Source: Streptomyces sp. CA-278952 (GTDB taxonomy: Bacteria; Actinomycetota; Actinomycetes; Streptomycetales; Streptomycetaceae). From it: 64,000 bases of DNA. The stretch is taken from contig NZ_CP112880.1 of the NCBI RefSeq assembly GCF_028747205.1, forward strand, positions 2,418,001-2,482,000, in the 5' to 3' direction. Of the stretch, positions 33,689 to 42,917 are shown piece after piece. The position numbers were made by a program, and so were the translations under genes. The first letter of the stretch is position 1, and the number at the start of each line of letters is the position of its first letter. Under the pieces are notes generated by a model. The model made no database searches and was not told where the DNA came from. It worked only from the letters and a program-made list of their open reading frames with translations.

Positions 33689-35218
33689 TCAGGCCCTCGT
33701 GCCGGTGATCGCTTCCGCTGCTGCCAGGCCGCAGACCCGGGCCGCTCCGTGGGTCGCTATGTGCAGCGAGCCGCGCGGGTCCGACTGGGGCAGGCCCATC
33801 TCGACCACGATCGTGTCCGGGCGGGCCGCCAGCAGTGCGTCGAGCGCGGCGCCCATCCAGGCGTGCCGGTGCTCGTCGCGGACCACGGCGACGATGCGCC
33901 GCTCCCCCGCTGCCGCCAGGATCGCGTCCGCCGGGGCGGCGCTCTGGTCGGTGTAGGTGTCCGTGCTGGTGCCGGGCAGGATCCTGTCCAGCTCGGCAGC
34001 GATGCCCCACGGGGTCTCGTCGCCGACCGCGATGTTCGCCACCGCGCTGAACGAGGCGACGTACGCCGCCCCGGTCAGCCGGTCGCCGGAGCCGGTCACC
34101 CGGACCGCGCGGCGGGCGGCGGTCAGACCGATGTCGGAGCTGACTCCGGTGCCGGGCGCGGTCCCCTCCTGCACTGCCGCGCCCGACTCCCGGATGTCCC
34201 CCCGAACCCTCTGCGTCCAGGACGCCAGGGCTCGTACACGGGCGGCCGCGTCGGCGAGCCGCTCCTCGGTCAGGTCCCCGCCGCGCACGGCCGCGACGAG
34301 GGCGTCGCGCAGCCGCAGCACGGTCTCCTCGTCGGCCAGCCCGCCGCCCACACAGATGGCGTCGGCGCCCGCCGCGAGGGCGAGGACGGACCCGCGCTCG
34401 ATGCCGTACGTACCGGCGATGGCGTCCATCTCCACGGCGTCGGTGACGATCAGGCCGTCGTACCCCAGCTCCTGGCGCAGCAGACCGGTGAGGATCTGCG
34501 GGCTCAGGGTCGCCGGGCGGTCCGGGTCGAGTGCGGGAAGCAGAATATGCGCGCTCATCACCGACTTGGAACCCGCGGCGATGGCCGCCCGGAAGGGCAC
34601 CAGTTCACGGGCGTGCAGGGTGTCGAGGTCCACGTCGATGCGGGGCAGCGCCAGGTGCGAGTCGACCGCGGTGTCGCCGTGGCCGGGGAAGTGCTTGGTG
34701 CAGGCGGCGACGCCGGCGGCCTGGAGCCCCTCGATGTACGCGGCGGTGTGCCGGGCGGCCAGGCGGGTGTCGGCGCCGAAGGAACGCACGCCGATGACCG
34801 GGTTGCCCGGGTTGGAGTTGACGTCGGCGGACGGCGCCCAGTTGAGGTTGACGCCGCACTCGGCGAGCCGGCGGCCGAGTTCCTCGGCGACGGCCCGGGT
34901 GAGGTGGACGTCGTCCACCGAGCCGAGGGCGAAGTTGCCGGGGAAGGAGGAGCCGTGCGTGACCTCCAGGCGGGTCACGTCGCCGCCCTCCTCGTCGATG
35001 GCGACGAGGACGTCCTCCCGCTCGGAACGCAGCCGCTCGGTGAGGGCGGTGAGCTGTTCGGGTGAGGTGATGTTGCGGCCGAACAGGCCGACGGAGGCGA
35101 GGCCTTCACCGACTCGGCGCAGCAGCCAGTCCGGGGCGGTGGTGCCGGTGAACCCGGGCTGGAGCACGGCGAGCGCGTCGCGCGTCACGGTGTCCGTGGT
35201 GGAAACGAGGGTGGTCAT
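33689..35218 (-). CDS. dasD: Beta-N-acetylglucosaminidase, GH3 (DasD)
   Basis: A 509-residue GH3 enzyme without a signal peptide, so cytoplasmic. It has DEEGGDVTRL, GVNLNWAPSADVNSNPGNPV, the NagZ-type acid/base motif KHFPGHGDTAVDSH and the nucleophile Asp in DGLIVTDAVEMDA. It releases N-acetylglucosamine from imported chitobiose. It is the last gene of the das transporter unit, 9 bases after dasC, with AAGGG before the ATG. Confidence 0.92.
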   Translation of the reverse strand: MTTLVSTTDTVTRDALAVLQPGFTGTTAPDWLLRRVGEGLASVGLFGRNITSPEQLTALTERLRSEREDVLVAIDEEGGDVTRLEVTHGSSFPGNFALGSVDDVHLTRAVAEELGRRLAECGVNLNWAPSADVNSNPGNPVIGVRSFGADTRLAARHTAAYIEGLQAAGVAACTKHFPGHGDTAVDSHLALPRIDVDLDTLHARELVPFRAAIAAGSKSVMSAHILLPALDPDRPATLSPQILTGLLRQELGYDGLIVTDAVEMDAIAGTYGIERGSVLALAAGADAICVGGGLADEETVLRLRDALVAAVRGGDLTEERLADAAARVRALASWTQRVRGDIRESGAAVQEGTAPGTGVSSDIGLTAARRAVRVTGSGDRLTGAAYVASFSAVANIAVGDETPWGIAAELDRILPGTSTDTYTDQSAAPADAILAAAGERRIVAVVRDEHRHAWMGAALDALLAARPDTIVVEMGLPQSDPRGSLHIATHGAARVCGLAAAEAITGTRA

Positions 35219-35227
35219 GGGCCCGCA

Positions 35228-36091
35228 CTATCCCTTCACAGCGCCGGAAGTGAGGCCTGCGGCCATCTTCTTCTGGATGATCATGAAGAACACGACGACA
35301 GGGAGGGCGATCATGGTCGACGCCGCCATGAGGGCGCCGTAGTCCGTTCCGCGCTCGGTCGTGAACGTCATGAGCCATACGTTGAGCGTGTACTTGGAGT
35401 TGTCGTTGATCAGGATGTACGCGAAGAGGTACTCGTTCCACGCGCTCACCAGGGCGAAGATCGACGCGGCGGCGAGCCCGGGGGCGAGCAGCGGGAAGAT
35501 CACCCGGCGGAAGGCCTGGAAGCGGGTGCACCCGTCCACCATCGCGGACTCCTCCAGCTCCACCGGGATGTTCACGACGAAGCCGCGGATCATGATGGTG
35601 GCGAAGGGCAGCGTCGAGACGAGGTAGACGACGATCAGGCCCCAGTACTCGTCGATCCCGCCCATCGCGTTGAGCTGGGCGTAGATCGGGATGAGCATCG
35701 CCGTCGGCGGCAGCATCTGGACCAGGATCATGATCAGGACCAGGGCCTTGCGGCCGAAGAACCGGAACCGGCCGATCGCCAGGGCCGCCAGGGTCGCGAT
35801 GATCATGCCGCCGACCACCGCGGTGACCGCGACGATCAGGCTGGACTGGATGGCGGTGCCGAAGTTCGGCTGCTCCGTGGCCCGGACGAAGTTGTCGAAG
35901 GTGATCGACGTGGGCCACAAGGTCTGGTCGTAGCTGCGGATCTCCCGGTTGGGCCGCAGGGCGCTGATGACCAGCCAGTAGACCGGGAAGACCATGACCA
36001 GGGCGATACCGAGGCCGATCAGGTCGAAATGCAGCCGGCTCTTCTTGCGGTCGGGCCGCAGCGCCTGTGTCGTCTGGGTCGAGCTGCTCAT
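35228..36091 (-). CDS. dasC: Chitobiose ABC transporter permease DasC
   Basis: A 287-residue permease with six transmembrane helices and the cytoplasmic EAA loop EESAMVDGCTRFQAFRRVI, which docks the shared ATPase MsiK encoded elsewhere. The C-terminus TSGAVKG is typical of sugar permeases of the MalG group. The ATG overlaps the dasB stop (ATGA). Confidence 0.93.
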   Translation of the reverse strand: MSSSTQTTQALRPDRKKSRLHFDLIGLGIALVMVFPVYWLVISALRPNREIRSYDQTLWPTSITFDNFVRATEQPNFGTAIQSSLIVAVTAVVGGMIIATLAALAIGRFRFFGRKALVLIMILVQMLPPTAMLIPIYAQLNAMGGIDEYWGLIVVYLVSTLPFATIMIRGFVVNIPVELEESAMVDGCTRFQAFRRVIFPLLAPGLAAASIFALVSAWNEYLFAYILINDNSKYTLNVWLMTFTTERGTDYGALMAASTMIALPVVVFFMIIQKKMAAGLTSGAVKG

Positions 36092-37095
36092 TCGACCTCT
36101 CCCGTCTTCATGAGCTGGCGCAGGTAGTACACGGCCACGCCGGACAGCAGCAGCACCGTGATCAGGGCGATCGCAGTGCCCTGGCTGAAGGAGGTGGACT
36201 CGAACGCCTTGGAGTAGGAGTAGAGGCCGAGGGTCTCGTACTCCGGCTCGGGCTTGTTGCCGCGCAGCAGCCAGATCTGGCCGAAGACGTTGAAGTCCCA
36301 GATCACCGAGAGAGTGGCGACCATGGTGAAGACCGGCTTGATGACCGGCCAGGTGACGAACCTGTAGACGCCGTAGGCGCTGGCGCCGTCGAGGGCGGCG
36401 GCCTCCTCCAGCTCCTGGGGGACCTGGGTGAGGGCGGCGTACAGGGTGACGACGACGAACGGGATGGCGCCCCAGACGACCAGCAGGGTGATGATGCCGA
36501 AGCCCTGGATCGGGTCGAGGTACCAGTTGTGTCCGAGCCAGTCCTCGCCGACGACCTTGGCGATCAGCGTGTTGATCAGGCCGTAGTCGGAGTCGGCCAT
36601 GAACCGGAAGATCGAGGCGGCGACCATCAGCGGCATCGACCAGGCGGCGATGAGGCAGGCGGTGAGCACCAGCCGGACCCAGGTGGAGAGCTTGCGCATC
36701 AGGAGGGCGACCAGCAGCCCGATCCCCATGGTCAGCGTCACGCAGATGACCATGAAGACGACGGTGCGGAAGGTGACCCACCAGAACTCGGAGTCGCCGA
36801 GGATGTTGGTGAACTGCTCGAAGCCGACCCATGGCGCCGGCTCGCCGGACCACAGCTCACGGCGGCCCATGTCCTGGAAGGACATGATGACCGTCTTGCT
36901 GAGCGGGTAGAGGTAGACGGCGGCGATCGCCAGGACCGCCGGGAGGATCAGGAAGTAGGGGAGGAGTTCACCCTTCTTCCGCTTCCTCTTCTGCACCCGG
37001 GGCGCATCGTCGGGGGAGGACGACTTCCCGGTCGTCTGCGGGTCGGGTGGTACGGGGACCGGCGGCCCGGCGGCCTTGGTATCAGCGGCAGACAC
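36088..37095 (-). CDS. dasB: Chitobiose ABC transporter permease DasB
   Basis: A 335-residue MalF-type permease. A basic N-terminal tail (KRKRKKGE) is followed by six transmembrane helices and the EAA loop EEAAALDGASAYGVYRFV. It pairs with DasC to import chitobiose delivered by DasA. It is separated from dasA by 115 bases containing a strong hairpin. Confidence 0.93.
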   Translation of the reverse strand: MSAADTKAAGPPVPVPPDPQTTGKSSSPDDAPRVQKRKRKKGELLPYFLILPAVLAIAAVYLYPLSKTVIMSFQDMGRRELWSGEPAPWVGFEQFTNILGDSEFWWVTFRTVVFMVICVTLTMGIGLLVALLMRKLSTWVRLVLTACLIAAWSMPLMVAASIFRFMADSDYGLINTLIAKVVGEDWLGHNWYLDPIQGFGIITLLVVWGAIPFVVVTLYAALTQVPQELEEAAALDGASAYGVYRFVTWPVIKPVFTMVATLSVIWDFNVFGQIWLLRGNKPEPEYETLGLYSYSKAFESTSFSQGTAIALITVLLLSGVAVYYLRQLMKTGEVE

Positions 37096-37166
37096 GTGGC
37101 TGACCTTCCATCGCGGGTCCGGGGCGGGCCCCGGAATTCACGGCGTTCACTTGCGGGAAAGGAGCG

Positions 37167-37192
37167 GGGGCCCGGCGCTGGCGCCGGGCCCC
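37167..37192 (-). terminator. Intra-operon hairpin between dasA and dasB
   Basis: GGGGCCCGGCGC and its exact reverse complement are separated by two bases. No T-run. It lies 18 bases after the dasA stop and should lower permease expression relative to the binding protein or protect dasA mRNA. Confidence 0.75.
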
Positions 37193-37210
37193 TGCCTGGC
37201 GATCGGAAGG

Positions 37211-38509
37211 TCAGGCTTCCTTGTTGATCAGCGCGTCGATCTTCTCGTCGGCCTTCTTGGTGGCGTCGGCGACGGAGGCGCCCTTGACGATCTCCAGGAG
37301 CATGTTCTGGAGGATCTCCTCCTTCTCCACGGAGGCCCAGCCCGGCGCGATCGGCGTGAACCAGGCGTCCGGCACCGCGTTGGCGATGGCGGCGGTCTCC
37401 GGCTTCGCCTTCAGCGGCTCGAGCTGCTTCTCGTTGTTGGGAAGGATGTTCTTCGACGCGAGGACCTCCATGGACTTCGCGTTGGTGAAGAGGGAGATCC
37501 ACTCCTCGCCGAGGTCCTGGACCTTGGACTTGGAGATCGTGGCGAGGTCCGAGCCGCCGATGAAGGACGGGAGGGCCTTGCCCTCGGGGCCGGGCATACC
37601 GGCCGTGGCGATCTTGCCCTCGAGCTTCGGGTTGCCGTTCTCGCCCGTGGTGACGCTGCCGGCCTCCCAGGCCTGGCCGTAGATGACCGCGGCCTTCTCG
37701 TTGGCCATGACGTTGGCGTGGTCCTGCTCGTCCTTCGTCACGTCGGCCTTGTTGTACTTCTTGACCAGGTCGACGTAGTGCTGGATGCCCTTCTGGGCCT
37801 CCGGGGTGGAGAGCGCGGCCTTCCACTCCTTGCTGCCCTCGTCGTACTCGGCTATCTGGCCACCGAAGGCGGCGACGTAGGACATCGCGGCGTACCAGTA
37901 GCGGCCCGGGAAGTAGAGGGAGGAGGCGCGCTTGTCCTTCTTGCCCAGCTCGGCGGAGACCTTGTCCATCGCGGCGAGGAACTCGGTCTCGGTCTGCGGG
38001 AGGGCGTCGCTGCCGGTGCCGGCCTTCAGCATGTCCTTGTTGTACACGGCCAGACGGGCGCTCGCGTAGTAAGGAACGCAGTACGTCTTGCCCTCGAAGG
38101 AGCACGTGTCCTTCAGACCCTTGATCCAGGTGTCCGAATTCTCGTACTTCTTGGGGTCGATTTCTCCGAGCGCACCATTGAGGATGTACTGCATGGTCTC
38201 GGTATTGCCGAGTTCCACGACATCCGGGAATTTATCTCCACCGAGGGAGGTGTCCAGCTTCTTGACCTTGTCGGCCCACTGCTGGTACTGAACCTTGACC
38301 GTGACGCCCGGGTACTTCTTGTTGAACTCGGCGTTGACGTCCTTGACCAACTCCGGCCAGGTGGACTGGGCCTCGCCCATGAGCCAGACGGTCAGGGTTT
38401 CCTTGCGGTCCTTCGGGGCTGCGGACGACTTCGAGTCGTCCGATCCACACGCCGCGACCGAAACCAACATGCCCGCGACACCGATAGCCGCGATGAGCTT
38501 GCGCTTCAC
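37211..38509 (-). CDS. dasA: Chitobiose-binding lipoprotein DasA
   Basis: A 432-residue extracellular binding protein. The lipoprotein signal ends VSVAAC with Cys21. The mature protein has the bacterial solute-binding family 1 pattern (TLTVWLMGEAQSTWPELVKD, PDVVELGNTETMQYILNGAL). In Streptomyces DasA binds N,N'-diacetylchitobiose. First gene of the transporter unit, divergent from dasR with two DasR boxes between them. Confidence 0.95.
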   Translation of the reverse strand: MKRKLIAAIGVAGMLVSVAACGSDDSKSSAAPKDRKETLTVWLMGEAQSTWPELVKDVNAEFNKKYPGVTVKVQYQQWADKVKKLDTSLGGDKFPDVVELGNTETMQYILNGALGEIDPKKYENSDTWIKGLKDTCSFEGKTYCVPYYASARLAVYNKDMLKAGTGSDALPQTETEFLAAMDKVSAELGKKDKRASSLYFPGRYWYAAMSYVAAFGGQIAEYDEGSKEWKAALSTPEAQKGIQHYVDLVKKYNKADVTKDEQDHANVMANEKAAVIYGQAWEAGSVTTGENGNPKLEGKIATAGMPGPEGKALPSFIGGSDLATISKSKVQDLGEEWISLFTNAKSMEVLASKNILPNNEKQLEPLKAKPETAAIANAVPDAWFTPIAPGWASVEKEEILQNMLLEIVKGASVADATKKADEKIDALINKEA

Positions 38510-38591
38510 GTCAAACCCTCCTCAGGGATGCTGCAACCCCACCCACCGCGAAGACATTCGACGAGTTCTGCTGGGGCTGGACCTGGTCTTT

Positions 38592-38607
38592 AATGGTTTA
38601 GACCAGT
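38592..38607 (-). promoter_or_regulatory. DasR box 1 of dasA
   Basis: AATGGTTTAGACCAGT matches the DasR element ACTGGTCTAGACCAGT in 14 of 16 positions. It lies 83 bases upstream of the dasA start. Confidence 0.9.
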
Positions 38608-38615
38608 ACCGGGAG

Positions 38616-38631
38616 CTTGGCCTAGACCTTT
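38616..38631 (-). promoter_or_regulatory. DasR box 2 of dasA/dasR
   Basis: CTTGGCCTAGACCTTT keeps 9 of the 10 core bases of the DasR element but only about 11 of 16 overall. It is 24 bases from box 1 on the dasR side, so it may serve dasA, dasR or both. Confidence 0.65.
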
Positions 38632-38788
38632 AGGGGTGTCAAGGGTGTATAAGAAGTGCACTCGCGTCCGTTATAGGACCGACACCTAAGGGAGGGCGAC
38701 GACCCGTGACCGGACCGTGCCACCATGTGAGCCGCGACAGACGGAGGAGCCGGTGACGGCAGCAACGCAGCAGTCGGGAAGGCGGGCC

Positions 38789-39553
38789 ATGGGCTCCGAC
38801 GGGGGCAGTACGGGGAGCGAGACCGGTGCAGGTACGCGCACAGCGCGCGTACCGAAGTACTACCGGCTCAAGCGGCATCTCCTCGACATGACGGACACCC
38901 TGCCGCCCGGCACCCCGGTGCCGCCCGAACGCACCCTGGCCGCCGAGTTCGACACCTCGCGCACCACCGTGCGCCAGGCGCTCCAGGAGCTGGTCGTCGA
39001 GGGCCGGCTGGAACGCATCCAGGGCAAGGGGACCTTCGTAGCCAAGCCGAAGGTCTCCCAGGCCCTCCAGCTCACCTCGTACACCGAGGACATGCGCGCC
39101 CAGGGACTGGAGCCGACGTCCCAACTGCTGGACATCGGCTATGTGACGGCGGACGACACGCTCGCCGGTCTGCTGGACATCTCGACGGGCGGCCGGGTGC
39201 TGCGCATCGAGCGGCTGCGGCTCGCCAGCGGGGAGCCGATGGCGATCGAGACCACGCACCTTTCGGCCAAACGCTTCCCGGCGCTGCGCCGTTCGCTGGT
39301 CAAGTACACCTCGCTCTACACCGCGCTCGCCGAGGTGTACGACGTGCGCCTCGCCGAGGCGGAGGAGACCATCGAGACCTCGCTCGCCACCCCGCGCGAG
39401 GCGGGGCTGCTGGGCACCGACGTGGGGCTGCCGATGCTCATGCTGTCCCGCCATTCGGTGGACGGCCAGGGGGAACCGGTGGAGTGGGTGCGCTCGGTGT
39501 ACCGGGGCGACCGCTACAAGTTCGTGGCCCGCCTGAAGCGGCCGACGGACTGA
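38789..39553 (+). CDS. dasR: GntR/HutC-family global regulator DasR
   Basis: A 254-residue regulator. The winged helix is at residues 17-85 ([50 protein letters not shown]), followed by the UTRA ligand domain. It represses N-acetylglucosamine uptake, chitin and development genes until glucosamine-6-phosphate binds. ATG 38789 with GGAAGG 6 bases upstream gives exactly the length and the 16-residue leader expected from S. coelicolor DasR. An in-frame GTG 38753 after GGAGGA is a second candidate and would add 12 residues. Confidence 0.95.
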   Translation: MGSDGGSTGSETGAGTRTARVPKYYRLKRHLLDMTDTLPPGTPVPPERTLAAEFDTSRTTVRQALQELVVEGRLERIQGKGTFVAKPKVSQALQLTSYTEDMRAQGLEPTSQLLDIGYVTADDTLAGLLDISTGGRVLRIERLRLASGEPMAIETTHLSAKRFPALRRSLVKYTSLYTALAEVYDVRLAEAEETIETSLATPREAGLLGTDVGLPMLMLSRHSVDGQGEPVEWVRSVYRGDRYKFVARLKRPTD

Positions 39554-39583
39554 GCACCACCACGGCACGGCGCGGTACGCACA

Positions 39584-39627
39584 GGGCGGTGGCCCGGGGA
39601 CGAACTCCCCGGGCCACCGCCCGTTTT
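39584..39627. terminator. Bidirectional terminator between dasR and the aldo/keto reductase gene
   Basis: A perfect 17-base-pair stem starting GGGCGGTGGCCCGGGGA, loop CGAAC, followed by GTTTT on the plus strand, between convergent genes. Confidence 0.9.
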
Positions 39628-39644
39628 CGGTCACGCGGGGTGCG

Positions 39645-40655
39645 TCAGCGCAGCTCGGGGTCGGTCTCGATGACGCTGTACGGGTATGGGAGCGTCTGGT
39701 CGCTCGCCGCGGTCAGCAGGGCGGCGTCGGCCGGGTCGAGGTCCAGGTCCGCCGCGCCCAGGTTGGTCTCCAGCTGCTCAAGGGTGCGGGCGCCCACGAT
39801 GGGGGCGGTGACCCCGGGCCGGCCGAGCAGCCAGGCGAGGGCCAGCACCGGCACCGCGAGGCCCGTGCGTCCGGCGACCTCGTGCAGGGCGTCCAGCACC
39901 CGCCAGGTGCGCTCGTCCCCCTCGTAGGCGCTCCACGACTCGCCCCAGCCGAGCCGCTCGGCGGTCTCCACCCGGGTGCCCGCGGGCGGCCGCTCCGCAC
40001 CGCGCCGGATCGCGCCGCTCAGCCAGCCGCCGCGCAGCGGGCTCCAGGGGATGACGCCCAGGCCCTCGTTGCGGCTGACCTCCATCAGCTCCCACTCGGC
40101 GGAACGGTCCAGCAGGTTGTAGAGCGGCTGGAGGGCCGTGAAGGGCTCCCAGCCGTGTCCCCGGCTCAGGTCGACCGCCTTCTGGAGCTGCCAGCCGGAG
40201 AAGTTGCTGGCCCCGATGTAGCGCACCTTTCCGGAGGTGACCAGCGCGTCCAGGGTGGCGAGGGTCTCCTCCAGCGGGGTGCCCGGGTCCCAGGCGTGCA
40301 CCTGGTAGAGGTCGATGTGGTCGGTGCCCAGCCGGCGCAGGCTCGACTCGACCCCGGCGATCAGGTGGCTGCGGCCCAGGCCGCGGTCGTTGGGGCCCTC
40401 CCCCGTGCCGTACCGCACCTTGGTGGCGATCACCACGTCGTCGCGGCGCTGTCTCTTCAGCCAGCGGCCGAGGATCTCCTCGGAGGCCCCGGCGGAGTAG
40501 ATGTCGGCGGTGTCCACGAAAGTGCCGCCCGCCTCGGTGAAGCGGTCCAGCAGGGCGTGGCTGGTGGTCTCGTCGGCCTCACGGCCGAACGTCATGGCGC
40601 CGAGGCAGAGTTCACTGACCCGCAGGCCGGTCTTTCCCAGGTAGCGGTAACGCAT
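39645..40655 (-). CDS. Aldo/keto reductase
   Basis: A 336-residue NADPH-dependent reductase. The catalytic tetrad is seen in [15 protein letters not shown] (Asp, Tyr), IATKVRYG (Lys) and YQVHAWDP (His). The N-terminus [20 protein letters not shown] is typical and GAAGGA precedes the ATG. Substrate unknown. The upstream EEP gene runs 44 bases into this gene, so it is probably the last gene of that long operon or shares its transcript. Confidence 0.9.
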   Translation of the reverse strand: MRYRYLGKTGLRVSELCLGAMTFGREADETTSHALLDRFTEAGGTFVDTADIYSAGASEEILGRWLKRQRRDDVVIATKVRYGTGEGPNDRGLGRSHLIAGVESSLRRLGTDHIDLYQVHAWDPGTPLEETLATLDALVTSGKVRYIGASNFSGWQLQKAVDLSRGHGWEPFTALQPLYNLLDRSAEWELMEVSRNEGLGVIPWSPLRGGWLSGAIRRGAERPPAGTRVETAERLGWGESWSAYEGDERTWRVLDALHEVAGRTGLAVPVLALAWLLGRPGVTAPIVGARTLEQLETNLGAADLDLDPADAALLTAASDQTLPYPYSVIETDPELR

Positions 40656-41763
40656 GGTGAGTTCCTTCGTCGTGGTGGCGGGATCGGTGGTCGGCGAGCG
40701 TCCGGTGGCCCGGTTCGGCGAGCGAGACGGACACCTCCTGGACGCTGTGGTCGGACAGGCCGCGCGGATCGCGGAAGCGGTAGCGGTGGACCCGGGCGCC
40801 CGGGGTGGTGAGCACCCAGTCCAGCCGCCACCAGCGCAGGCCCGGACGGGCCTGCCACGAGGTGGGGCAGAGGCGTCCGGACAGGGCGACCGCGTCGGAG
40901 CCCAGCCGGGCGATGCGGCGGGCGTCCCCGATCGCGGCGGTGGTGTTGAAGTCCCCCGCGATCAGGGCCGGATGGGGGCAGCCGGCGACGTCCCCGACGA
41001 GCCCCCGGTACTCCCGTGCCCGGTCGGCGGCCCGGGAGCGGACCGCGCGGTAGAAGTCTGTGCGCAACGGGCTGATGAGTCGCAGCTGTACCGGGATGTG
41101 GACGTTGAAGGTGGCGAGAATCCGACCGTCACCCGGCATCTCCAGGTCCACCCGCAGGGTCCGCCGGGCGGCCGTCTCGACGGTCGCGGCGACCGGCAGC
41201 CGGGACAGGGTGATCAGACCGCGGGCGATGACGGCCCGGTGGCCGGGGAAGGTCTCGCGCAGCCGCCGCTCGTCGTCGATCAGGCGGTACGTGCCGTCGA
41301 ACTCGTCGTGGTGGTACTCCTGGAGGAGGTAGACGTCGGCGTCGAGCCCGCGCAGAAAGGCGTAGAAGGGTTCCGGGTCGGTGGACTGGCACCAGTGCTG
41401 GGTGTTCCAGGACACGACGCGCACCGCCCCGTCCGGCGGCGGTGGCGGGCGGCGCTTCCCCCGTACGAGCGCGCCCGGCACGAGGCCGGACTGCCGGGCC
41501 CCGAGCGCCAGGGCCGCGCCCGCCACTACGGCGGCCGTGAGGTCCTCCGTCGCCCAGGAGAGCGGCAGGAGCAGGCCGGGCAGGGCGACGAACACGGGCG
41601 GCGGCAGCAGCGAGGGCAGCAGCCAGAACCACCAGCGGCCGTTGAGGACGAGGTGCGCGGCCAGGAAGACCGCCCAGGCACCGGCCGCCCACACCACCCA
41701 TCCGCCGCCCGGCCAGGCGGCGTTCGCCCCGCCGTCCGCCGCCAGGACGCCGGCCGTTCTCAC
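40612..41763 (-). CDS. Membrane-anchored EEP-family phosphatase/phosphodiesterase, VanJ-like (1)
   Basis: A 383-residue protein. Three hydrophobic helices fill residues 22-95, then an endonuclease/exonuclease/phosphatase domain: VVSWNTQHW at 116-124, [10 protein letters not shown] at 144-153, SRLPV near 187, IAGDFNTT at 268-275, RLDWVLTT at 313-320 and LSDHSVQEV at 336-344. All catalytic motifs are present. Three N-terminal helices plus an outward EEP domain is the layout of VanJ, the Streptomyces teicoplanin-resistance protein thought to act on polyprenyl carriers. The GTG start overlaps the glycosyltransferase stop. The last 15 residues overlap the reductase gene and look unconserved. Confidence 0.8.
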   Translation of the reverse strand: MRTAGVLAADGGANAAWPGGGWVVWAAGAWAVFLAAHLVLNGRWWFWLLPSLLPPPVFVALPGLLLPLSWATEDLTAAVVAGAALALGARQSGLVPGALVRGKRRPPPPPDGAVRVVSWNTQHWCQSTDPEPFYAFLRGLDADVYLLQEYHHDEFDGTYRLIDDERRLRETFPGHRAVIARGLITLSRLPVAATVETAARRTLRVDLEMPGDGRILATFNVHIPVQLRLISPLRTDFYRAVRSRAADRAREYRGLVGDVAGCPHPALIAGDFNTTAAIGDARRIARLGSDAVALSGRLCPTSWQARPGLRWWRLDWVLTTPGARVHRYRFRDPRGLSDHSVQEVSVSLAEPGHRTLADHRSRHHDEGTHHALPLPGKDRPAGQ

Positions 41764-42917
41764 GCGGGGGCTCCCTGTACGGCCCCGGCCTCCTGGAACA
41801 GCGCGTCGTAGGCGTCCAGGCAGCTGTCGGTCCCGTACCGGGCGCGGGCGTCACGGCCTCCCTCGGCTCGGCGCTCCGGGGCGTAGGCGGCCACCTCCAG
41901 GAGGGCCCCGGCCAGGGCGCGGGCGTCGCCGGGCGGGAAGAGGCGGCCGAAACCGGTCTCCGACACCGGCACGCGCATGCCCGGCGCGTCGCTCGCGACG
42001 GAGGGGACGCCGAGCATCATCGCCTCGGCCTGGGAGATGCCGAAGGACTCCTCGGCGACGGACGGCAGGGCGAAGGCGTCCAGCGAGGCGTAGAAGCCCG
42101 CCACCCGGTCGTCGGCGAGGAAGCCGGTGAACCGGATACGGGTGTCGTCGCCGGCCCGTGCGCGCAGGGCCCCGACGACGCTGCCGCCCGCGACCTTGGA
42201 GTAGTCGCCGGCGATCAGCAGCCGGGCCTCGGGGTCCGGGATCGTCCGGAACGCGTCGACCAGGTGGTGCAGCCCCTTCTCCGGGGCGATCCGGCCGAGG
42301 AAGCCGAAGTGCGGGCCCGCCGTCTCGCGGAAGGCGGCCGGGGCGGGCTCGCGTTCACGGCAGGGCGGGGCGATGGCCAGCAGCCGGCGCCCGCGCATCA
42401 GGGGCCAGTGGCGCGAATGCTCCGCGTGGTCCACGTTGTTGACGACCACGGCGGCCGAGCGGCGCAGCGCCCCGGCCACCGAGGCGTCGACCACCTTCAC
42501 CTGGAGCGGGGCGAGAGCGCCCCCGGCGAGCCAGACGTCGTCGTGGTGGGTGGCGACCACCGGGGTGTCCCCGGCGAGGCGGGCGACGAGCCCCGCCTCC
42601 AGCATCGGCAGGTGGATGTTGACGACCCGGGAGGCGCGGGCGATCCGCCCGGCGAGCGGGGCGAACCCGGGGCTGATCACCCCGCGCCCGAGCCGGGCGG
42701 CGACCGGGGCGCGGAACACCTCGACGCCGTTCACGGTCTCCCGCGCGGGGCGGTCCGGATCGTGCCGGCAGGCGACGACGGCGACCCGGCGGCCCCGCGC
42801 GGCCAGCCCCTCGGCGACCGTGCGGGCCACTTCGGTGAGCCCGCTGGTGTACGGGAGGTAGTAGGTGAGCACGATCGTCGCGTCGAAGCGGGGCGAGCGC
42901 GCGGAGCGCCGGGTCAT
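41760..42917 (-). CDS. Glycosyltransferase family 4
   Basis: A 385-residue GT-B glycosyltransferase. The N-domain has YYLPYTSGLTEVARTVAEGL. The C-domain has GFLGRIAPEKGLHHLVDAF and the sugar-nucleotide motif EESFGISQAEAMM (E-x7-E). No membrane helix. It uses a nucleotide sugar to extend a glycan on the cytoplasmic side. 4-base overlaps on both sides place it between the two EEP genes. Confidence 0.88.
   Translation of the reverse strand: MTRRSARSPRFDATIVLTYYLPYTSGLTEVARTVAEGLAARGRRVAVVACRHDPDRPARETVNGVEVFRAPVAARLGRGVISPGFAPLAGRIARASRVVNIHLPMLEAGLVARLAGDTPVVATHHDDVWLAGGALAPLQVKVVDASVAGALRRSAAVVVNNVDHAEHSRHWPLMRGRRLLAIAPPCREREPAPAAFRETAGPHFGFLGRIAPEKGLHHLVDAFRTIPDPEARLLIAGDYSKVAGGSVVGALRARAGDDTRIRFTGFLADDRVAGFYASLDAFALPSVAEESFGISQAEAMMLGVPSVASDAPGMRVPVSETGFGRLFPPGDARALAGALLEVAAYAPERRAEGGRDARARYGTDSCLDAYDALFQEAGAVQGAPA

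Noticed and set aside
38717-38788. Longer dasR starts
   Set aside because: The ATG at 38789 has a good ribosome binding site and reproduces the known DasR length; GTG 38753 remains possible but less likely.
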